DNA of 20,588 nucleotides from Caldifarciminota bacterium (lineage in GTDB: Bacteria > Hydrothermota > Tepidihabitantia > Tepidihabitantales > JAOUPE01), in assembly GCA_029880025.1 (NCBI GenBank), contig JAOUPE010000008.1, positions 1 through 20,588 on the forward strand. Direction: 5' to 3'. Below are positions 15,804-20,588 of the stretch, in pieces. The notes under the pieces are model-generated. The model was not told the origin of the DNA and made no database searches. It saw nothing but the letters and a program-made list of their open reading frames with translations. The number at the start of each line of letters is the position of its first letter. The stretch's first letter is position 1. The translations under genes were made by a program, and so were the position numbers.

Positions 15804-17144
15804 TTGAAAGAAGACATACTTAAGCTCTTTCCAAAGTTAAAAGAGTGGAACAGTCCGGACATGATGTCCAGGTGGGAAGTTGCAAAGATTCTTGGAGGAA
15901 TTGACGAAGATTATATCTACGATGTCCTATCAATCTTTAAAGAGTTAGCAAAAGACAAAGAACACGGAGTTCATTGGATGGCTTCTGAATCGCTGAGAAA
16001 AATTTGCACAACAAAAGGAGTAGAACTTTTATCAATTTTAAAAGAATGGGTTAACGATGAAAATTCAGGTGTTCGACGGATAGCTATTAGATCATTTGGG
16101 ATAATCGGAATTGAAAGGTTTGATGAAGTTCTTCCGCTATTAAAAGAATCAGCCAGGGATGAGAGCTGGTATGTTCGATGGGGAGTAGCAAGGTCTTTTG
16201 CAGAGCTTTGGGAGAAAAGTCCCGAGGAGATACTACCATTTTTTGAGTATTTGGCTAAGGATGATAATGAATATGTTCGACGGAGTGTCGCCGCAGCACC
16301 TGGTGATAATATTAGTAAAAGAAATAAAAAATTTACTGGGATTTTAAAGAGTTTGCCGATATTGGAAAATTTAATAAGGGATAATGAAAGAGATGTAAGA
16401 ATACATGCTGTTTACTCACTTACGGAGATTGTTAAATGGAAATTCTACGAACTCTTACCTCTCTTAGAGATTTGGGCTAAAGATAAAGACGAATATATTC
16501 GAGATGCTGCAAAAGAATCTCTGTGTGAAGCTACCAGAGAGAAGTCTCAAGAAATTTTACCAACCTTAAAAATATGGGCAGAGAAAGATAATGAAAAAAT
16601 CCGAGAACTTGTTGCCTCTGTTTTAAATATAGTTAGTAAAGAAGAACTTCCTGAAGTTTTACCAATTTTGAAGGATTTAATAGAAGATAAAAACGAATCT
16701 GTTCGAATAGCTGCTACCAAGTCTTTTACCATAATTGTTAATGGCAAATTCAACGAGGTTTTCCCAACTTTGCAGATTTGGGCAAAAGAGAAAAGTATGT
16801 ATATTTTGCAGGCAATTTGGGCCTCCCTTGCGGAAATTAATAAAGAGAACCTCATTAAATCTTTGCCAATTTTTAAGACTTTAGTTTTAAATTCTCCACC
16901 CCGTGGAGTATGGGATAAATTTATTAATTCTAACCCTAAGAATTTTCTATTAATTCTTAATATATTAGCAAGAGATATGGATGAATGTATCCGCGAGGCT
17001 GTTGTTTCTTCTATTGGAGAGATTAGTGAATCTCTTTTACTGTTTCAAATAGAACCAATCTTAAAAAATTTAAGAAACGATGAGTACCCTGATGTTCGCA
17101 TTGCTGCCTCTAAATCTTGGAGTAGAATTTTCCCAAGCGACTAA
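15804..17144 (+). CDS. HEAT-repeat protein, about 13 repeats
   Basis: The product has 446 residues if it begins at TTG 15804, seven bases after GAGGG (15793-15797). The frame is open back to ATG 15759, but that would overlap the preceding gene by 35 nt with no ribosome site. Nearly the whole chain consists of about 13 helix-pair units of roughly 35 residues with the pattern ILPLLK-x-x-A-x-D-x-x-x-x-VR-x-x-A-x-x-S. The VR/IR at the start of the second helix is typical of HEAT and PBS-lyase-like repeats. Unit 5 (around DNISKRNKKF) is longer and unit 11 (SPPRGVWDKF) is irregular. Such solenoids bind proteins or nucleic acids. No enzyme motif is present. Its stop at 17142-17144 abuts the displaced ppdK tail, so it is the last intact gene of the inserted block. 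The partner is unknown. Confidence 0.87.
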   Translation: MKEDILKLFPKLKEWNSPDMMSRWEVAKILGGIDEDYIYDVLSIFKELAKDKEHGVHWMASESLRKICTTKGVELLSILKEWVNDENSGVRRIAIRSFGIIGIERFDEVLPLLKESARDESWYVRWGVARSFAELWEKSPEEILPFFEYLAKDDNEYVRRSVAAAPGDNISKRNKKFTGILKSLPILENLIRDNERDVRIHAVYSLTEIVKWKFYELLPLLEIWAKDKDEYIRDAAKESLCEATREKSQEILPTLKIWAEKDNEKIRELVASVLNIVSKEELPEVLPILKDLIEDKNESVRIAATKSFTIIVNGKFNEVFPTLQIWAKEKSMYILQAIWASLAEINKENLIKSLPIFKTLVLNSPPRGVWDKFINSNPKNFLLILNILARDMDECIREAVVSSIGEISESLLLFQIEPILKNLRNDEYPDVRIAASKSWSRIFPSD

Positions 17145-17148
17145 TGGT

Positions 17149-17584
17149 TCTGAATTCTTCAGCTTCGGGACGAATGACCTCACCCAGACCACCTTTGGTT
17201 TCTCCCGGGATGATGCCGAGGGCAAGTTCCTCTTCGAGTATGTGGATATGAAGGTTTTGGAGGAGAATCCCTTTGCTGTGCTCGACAGAAAAGGGGGGTA
17301 GGGGAGTTGATCAAAATAGCTGTTCAGAAGGGAAGAGGGGCCGGCCAGGACTCAAGATAGGTATCTGTGGTGAACACGGTGGTGAACCCAAATCAATTGC
17401 ATTTTGTCATAAACAAGGTTTGGATTATGTCAGCTGTTCACCATTTCGTGTTCCGGTAGCCAGATTTGCCGCAGCACAAGCGGCGATTCGTGAAAAACCA
17501 CCAAGGGCAAGAAGACGCAGTTTTAGGCGACTAAAGAAAACGCGAAAGCCGCGTCCGAGAAAAAAGCCAAAGGCTAAAGAATAA
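17149..17584 (+). pseudogene. ppdK: Displaced C-terminal end of a second (resident?) ppdK, frameshifted
   Basis: Three successive frames together encode the last part of a PPDK. First comes SEFFSFGTNDLTQTTFGFSR and on to LDRKGG, stopped by TAG at 17299-17301. Next, after the six-G run at 17293-17298, a frame gives GVGELIKIAVQKGRGAG. Then, from 17345, a third frame gives PGLKIGICGEHGG through DYVSCSPFRVPVARFAAAQ. At least two single-base (or equivalent) shifts therefore break it. It ends in a Lys/Arg-rich tail (about 30 residues, starting IREKPPRARRR) absent from the upstream ppdK, which instead ends LKFPME. The fragment begins just 5 nt after the HEAT stop, has no start or ribosome site, and is GC-rich (58% at 17161-17220 by hand count). 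Sequencing error in the G-run is an alternative for the first shift. Confidence 0.85.
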
Positions 17585-17607
17585 GTTTAACCGATAAAGC
17601 TGCCGTG

Positions 17608-17774
17608 CCCAGCACCTATTTTCAGATAGGTGTTGGTGCAAAACTTAAAACTTGATAGCAAACTTCTTATCTCATAAAAATGAGGGGCAACCCCTCATTC
17701 TCCCCATCTTTAATCCGCCTAGGCGGATTAAGAGGGGATTCAAAGGGGAAACCCCTTTGAAAATAGGTGCTGGG
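17608..17774. repeat. Inverted-repeat element 1 (16-bp termini, three internal hairpins and a 20-bp palindrome), downstream of accC
   Basis: The termini 17608-17623 and 17759-17774 are perfectly complementary and begin CCCAGCACCTATTTTC. Inside are four foldable units: 17609-17619 with 17626-17636 (11 bp, one G-U), 17679-17687 with 17691-17699 (9 bp, loop caa), the perfect 20-bp palindrome taatccgcctaggcggatta at 17711-17730, and 17739-17748 with 17752-17761 (10 bp, loop aaa). The left terminus can pair with either its near or its far partner. It lies between convergent genes and could serve in termination, but no T-run follows any stem. Its end motif is shared with the element upstream of accC. 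Confidence 0.8.
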
Positions 17775-17797
17775 TGAACCGATGTCGGTTCTAAATT

Positions 17798-19162
17798 TTA
17801 TTCTGTAACCGTTTCTAAGAGTTCGGTATTGATGTCTCCGTTCCGAAATTTTTTGTTACGGAGAACCTTTAAATGAAAGGGTATTGTGGTCTTGACCCCT
17901 TCGATGACTGTCTCATTCAATGCTCGTTCCATCCGAGCGATTACTCCTTCACGGGTTATATCCCAGACAATAACCTTACCAATCATCGAATCATAATAAG
18001 GAGGAATCGTATAACCCAGATAAATATGGGAATCGACCCTGACCCCATTACCACCGGGTAGATGTAAATTCGTTATCTTACCTGGGGTCGGCATAAAATC
18101 TTGTTCGGTATCCTCGGCGTTAATTCTACATTCCAGAGCATGGATTTCTCTCAGTTCTTCAAATATGAAACTCTTATCAATCCCGCCCAAAGCCGAAATT
18201 AGATTCCCGCCGGCAGCAATTAAAATCTGTGCCTTAACAATATCGGTTCTGGTCACGATTTCGGTAACCGGATGCTCGACCTGGATTCGGGTATTCATTT
18301 CGATAAAATAGAAATTCTTATTATCATCGGTTAAGAACTCAACCGTTCCGGCATTCACATAATTTATTGCCTCGGCACCTCGAATCGCCCATTCGCCCAA
18401 TTTCTGTCTCAAATCTTCATCGACGATTGGTGATGGACATTCTTCAATCAGTTTCTGGTGTCGCCGTTGAATCGAGCATTCTCTTTCTCCCAGATGAATA
18501 GTTTTACCTTCTTTATCGCTCAAGATTTGGACTTCAATGTGCCGTGTTTTCTCAAGATACTTTTCTAAATAGACCCGCGGGTCACCAAAAGTTGCTTTTG
18601 CTTCAGCCTGACTCATTCGATATCCGGTTTCCAAGTCTTTTTCATTTTTAACAATCCGCATCCCTTTACCACCACCGCCAGCGGCTGCCTTGAATATTAC
18701 CGGATAGCCAATTCCAGCTGCGATGCTTTTTGCCTCCTTTATCGAACCCACCTCTTCATCACTACCCGGAAGAACCGGCACACCGGCTTGCTTCATTTTA
18801 GCCCGTGCTTCAACCTTGTCGCCCATTAGCCGAATCACCTCTGGATTTGGTCCGATGAAAACAAGCTTACAGGATTCACAGGCTTCGGCAAATTCTGAGC
18901 TCTCGGCTAAAAAACCATAACCAGGATGAATCGCTTCACTGCCCGTGATTTCAGCTGCGGACAGCACTCTTGGTATATTCAGATAGCTATCTTGAGCTGG
19001 AGCTGGACCAATGCATATCGCTTCATCGGCAATTCGAACAGGCAGCGAATCCGAATCGGATTCCGAATAAACCGCTACTGTCTTAACACCCAATTCCTTA
19101 CAGGCTCGAATTATCCGCAGGGCAATCTCGCCCCGATTGGCAATAAGAATCTTTTTAAACAT
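17798..19162 (-). CDS. accC: Biotin carboxylase (acetyl-CoA or pyruvate carboxylase subunit)
   Basis: The product has 454 residues, full family length, and carries out ATP- and bicarbonate-dependent carboxylation of biotin on a carrier protein. It opens KKILIANRGEIALRII, has K116 (MGDKVEA), K158 and the glycine loop AAGGGGKGM (160-168) of the ATP-grasp fold, GERECSIQRRHQKLIEE, and the catalytic stretch EMNTRIQVEHPVTE near 287-300. The C-terminal biotin-carboxylase domain is intact. ATG 19160-19162 is preceded by a weak GGGTGA that falls at the edge of an inverted repeat. accB is not next to it; efp precedes it with only 76 nt between. It could belong to acetyl-CoA carboxylase or be the A subunit of a two-subunit pyruvate carboxylase; this protein alone does not decide. 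Two related inverted-repeat elements flank it. Confidence 0.97.
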   Translation of the reverse strand: MFKKILIANRGEIALRIIRACKELGVKTVAVYSESDSDSLPVRIADEAICIGPAPAQDSYLNIPRVLSAAEITGSEAIHPGYGFLAESSEFAEACESCKLVFIGPNPEVIRLMGDKVEARAKMKQAGVPVLPGSDEEVGSIKEAKSIAAGIGYPVIFKAAAGGGGKGMRIVKNEKDLETGYRMSQAEAKATFGDPRVYLEKYLEKTRHIEVQILSDKEGKTIHLGERECSIQRRHQKLIEECPSPIVDEDLRQKLGEWAIRGAEAINYVNAGTVEFLTDDNKNFYFIEMNTRIQVEHPVTEIVTRTDIVKAQILIAAGGNLISALGGIDKSFIFEELREIHALECRINAEDTEQDFMPTPGKITNLHLPGGNGVRVDSHIYLGYTIPPYYDSMIGKVIVWDITREGVIARMERALNETVIEGVKTTIPFHLKVLRNKKFRNGDINTELLETVTE

Positions 19163-19169
19163 TTAAATC

Positions 19170-19254
19170 ACCCAGCACTTATTGATATGAATATTATATC
19201 TCCATTATATCTTTCATATTTAAAACCTTACCCTTGTGTCAATAAGTGCTGGGT
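19170..19254. repeat. Inverted-repeat element 2 between efp and accC
   Basis: The arms 19170-19185 and 19239-19254 form a perfect 16-bp match that begins ACCCAGCACTTATTGA; the AT-rich loop is 53 nt. CCCAGCAC-Y-TATT is shared with the ends of element 1. On the minus strand the upstream arm supplies the efp stop codon TGA (19239-19241) and its last residues, while the other arm includes or touches the weak ribosome site of accC. The loop contains two TATAAT boxes (19193-19198 and 19204-19209) with no good -35, so an accC promoter here is only possible. Confidence 0.8.
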
Positions 19255-19820
19255 TGTTTTGCTACTCTTTCAATATAGGTATTAGTGCGGGTGTCGATTC
19301 TTATGATATCGCCATTAGCCACAAAGAATGGAACCGAGACGACGAGTCCGGTCTCAAGTTTTGCCGGTTTAGAACTACTGGCGGCAGTATCGCCGCGAAA
19401 ATTTGGTTCGGTCTCAACTATCTTCAGATTTATGAAATTGGGCAATTCAACCGTAAAGGGCTTTCCATCCAGATAGAGTACATCAAGCTCTAAGTTGTCG
19501 ATAAGATATAATGCTTTATCACCCAAAATTTCTTTGGGTAATGCAAACTGCTCGTAATGCTCCATCTCCATAAAATGGAAACTTATTTCATCGTGATAAA
19601 GGAACTGGCATTTTCTTCTTTCGACCTCGACCTCTTCAATCTTTTCACCCGAATCCAGACTTTCTTCAATCACGGACAGGGAGTTTATATTTCTCATCTT
19701 GGTGCGCACGAATGCCCGGCGCTGGGCAATCTTGACCCGCTGGTATTCGATGATTTCATAGATATCACCTTTAAATCGGATTAACAGTCCATATTTAAAA
19801 TCATTGGGGGTAATAATCAT
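19239..19820 (-). CDS. efp: Elongation factor P with atypical loop tip
   Basis: EF-P binds between the P and E sites of the ribosome and helps peptide-bond formation at proline runs. The 193-residue product has the normal three-domain layout: an N-terminal KOW-like domain (MIITPNDFKYGLLIRFKGD), a middle OB domain and a C-terminal OB domain with NFINLKIVETEP, GDTA and GDIIRIDTRTNTYIERV. The loop that points to the tRNA reads VKIAQRRAF (29-37). Aligned with VKPGKGQAF of E. coli, the modified Lys34 is replaced by Gln33, with Arg34 and Arg35 next to it. The last four residues (PSTY) and the stop come from an inverted-repeat arm. The start ATG overlaps the peptidase stop (ATGA), so the two are translationally coupled. 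Confidence 0.96.
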   Translation of the reverse strand: MIITPNDFKYGLLIRFKGDIYEIIEYQRVKIAQRRAFVRTKMRNINSLSVIEESLDSGEKIEEVEVERRKCQFLYHDEISFHFMEMEHYEQFALPKEILGDKALYLIDNLELDVLYLDGKPFTVELPNFINLKIVETEPNFRGDTAASSSKPAKLETGLVVSVPFFVANGDIIRIDTRTNTYIERVAKQPSTY

Positions 19821-20588
19821 AGCTCGATGAGCTCCTTTGGACTTTTGGTTAAGATTTCACAACCTTTCTTGGTTACTCGAACCAAATCTTCAATTCTAAT
19901 TCCACCCCAATCCGGCAGATATATACCGGGTTCAACTGTTACAACATTATTATTCTCAAGGATTGCCTTACTGGTTTTAGCCAGGGCAGGATTTTCATGG
20001 ACTAAAAGACCGACGCCATGACCTAAACCATGACCAAAATATTTGCTATAACCTTTTTCGGTAATATGGTTACGAGCTTTTGCATCAATATCCGAAGTTT
20101 TTTCATTCTTCTTGATTGCCTCCAATGCTTTTTTCTGGGCATCTAAAACAATCGAATAAATCTTTTTGCTCTTATTATCGGCTTTACCGACAAATACGGT
20201 TCGGGTCATATCTGAACAATAACCCTGATATTTGGCACCAAAATCAAATACTATCGCTTCACCGCTTTTTAACTTTTTCAGCCCAGGTTCATAATGGGGC
20301 AATGCACCATTTTTACCTGAGGCAACGATGGTGGAAAATGCGACTTCGCCTTCCTGCATCATCAAATAATCCATTTCCATTGCCAAATCCTTTTCTCGGA
20401 CGCCGGGTTTTATCATTTTCAAGATTTTGGCAAAGACCGAATCGGTGATTGCCACTGCTTTACGAATCAGTTTTAATTCAGCGTTATCTTTGACCGCACG
20501 CAGTTCGATTGTCCAGTTATTGCAAGGCACAAGACTCACTTTTTTAAGCTGTTTCTTTAACCGGCGAAAGTTACGATAGGAAAGATTT
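19817..20588 (-). CDS. Xaa-Pro dipeptidase/aminopeptidase P-like M24 metallopeptidase, 5' end outside the window
   Basis: The frame stays open to the right edge (residues read LKKVSLVPCNNWTIELRAVK across 20539), so the gene is partial. A GTG at 20539 is not accepted as the start, because the family's N-terminal creatinase-like domain should precede it. The catalytic pita-bread domain is complete. Metal ligands are visible as two Asp (VFDFGAKYQGYCSDMTRTV), His in GHGLGHGVGLLVHE, Glu in VEPGIY and Glu in IRIEDLV, all five as in M24 enzymes. It removes N-terminal residues next to proline or splits Xaa-Pro dipeptides. Neighbouring efp is a common genomic partner. It overlaps efp by four bases. 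Confidence 0.94.
   Translation of the reverse strand, partial: NLSYRNFRRLKKQLKKVSLVPCNNWTIELRAVKDNAELKLIRKAVAITDSVFAKILKMIKPGVREKDLAMEMDYLMMQEGEVAFSTIVASGKNGALPHYEPGLKKLKSGEAIVFDFGAKYQGYCSDMTRTVFVGKADNKSKKIYSIVLDAQKKALEAIKKNEKTSDIDAKARNHITEKGYSKYFGHGLGHGVGLLVHENPALAKTSKAILENNNVVTVEPGIYLPDWGGIRIEDLVRVTKKGCEILTKSPKELIEL

Noticed and set aside
20537..20539. GTG as the start of the M24 peptidase
   Set aside because: The frame continues open to the window edge and reads like the linker from the missing N-terminal domain, so the gene is simply cut by the window.
1..20588. sigma54 (-24/-12) promoters as targets of the giant regulator
   Set aside because: No TGGCAC-N5-TTGC arrangement was found in the intergenic regions on reading both strands by eye.

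Overview
The window looks like a moderately AT-rich bacterial chromosome segment, probably from an uncultured lineage near the FCB group or candidate phyla such as WOR-3. This is an inference: it rests on a secreted propeller protein with a T9SS/FlgD-like C-terminal module, a very large kinase-TPR-GAF-sigma54 regulator, PPDK-centred pyruvate metabolism and a mix of leadered and apparently leaderless genes. No rRNA is present to confirm it.

Layout. 1-2542: two secreted proteins face each other across a terminator, one a seven-repeat propeller (+) and one a small proline-rich 22-residue-repeat protein (-). 2543-7953: one 1779-residue regulator gene (-) with kinase, AAA ATPase, TPR, GAF, sigma54-activator and Fis-type HTH parts, behind a consensus promoter and a perfect 15-bp dyad. 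8145-8217: tRNA-Lys(TTT). 8378-10335: a ZIP metal transporter followed by a Cys/Met-metabolism PLP enzyme (-). 10416-10923: two small genes (+), DUF2007-like and DUF2905-like, reading away from the ZIP gene over back-to-back promoters. 11018-17584: a rearranged ppdK region (+). 17798-20588: accC, efp and an Xaa-Pro peptidase (-), with accC bracketed by two related inverted-repeat elements.

The most unusual part is 11018-17584. A complete-looking pyruvate phosphate dikinase carries three successive phosphohistidine (swivelling) domains instead of one. It is followed by a tightly packed set of a membrane/coiled-coil protein, a free-standing swivelling-domain protein and a 13-repeat HEAT protein. 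Directly after the HEAT gene lies a second, frameshifted copy of the extreme C-terminus of a PPDK. The simplest reading is that a low-GC block, carrying its own ppdK 3' half and three cargo genes, entered a resident ppdK. It rebuilt the reading frame and stranded the old 3' end about 3 kb downstream. Four swivelling domains in one putative operon raise the possibility of a phosphohistidine-based relay or regulatory device.

Metabolically, PPDK (pyruvate/PEP) and AccC (biotin carboxylase, for acetyl-CoA or pyruvate carboxylation) both act at the pyruvate node. The accB gene often found between efp and accC is absent, and an inverted-repeat element occupies that place.
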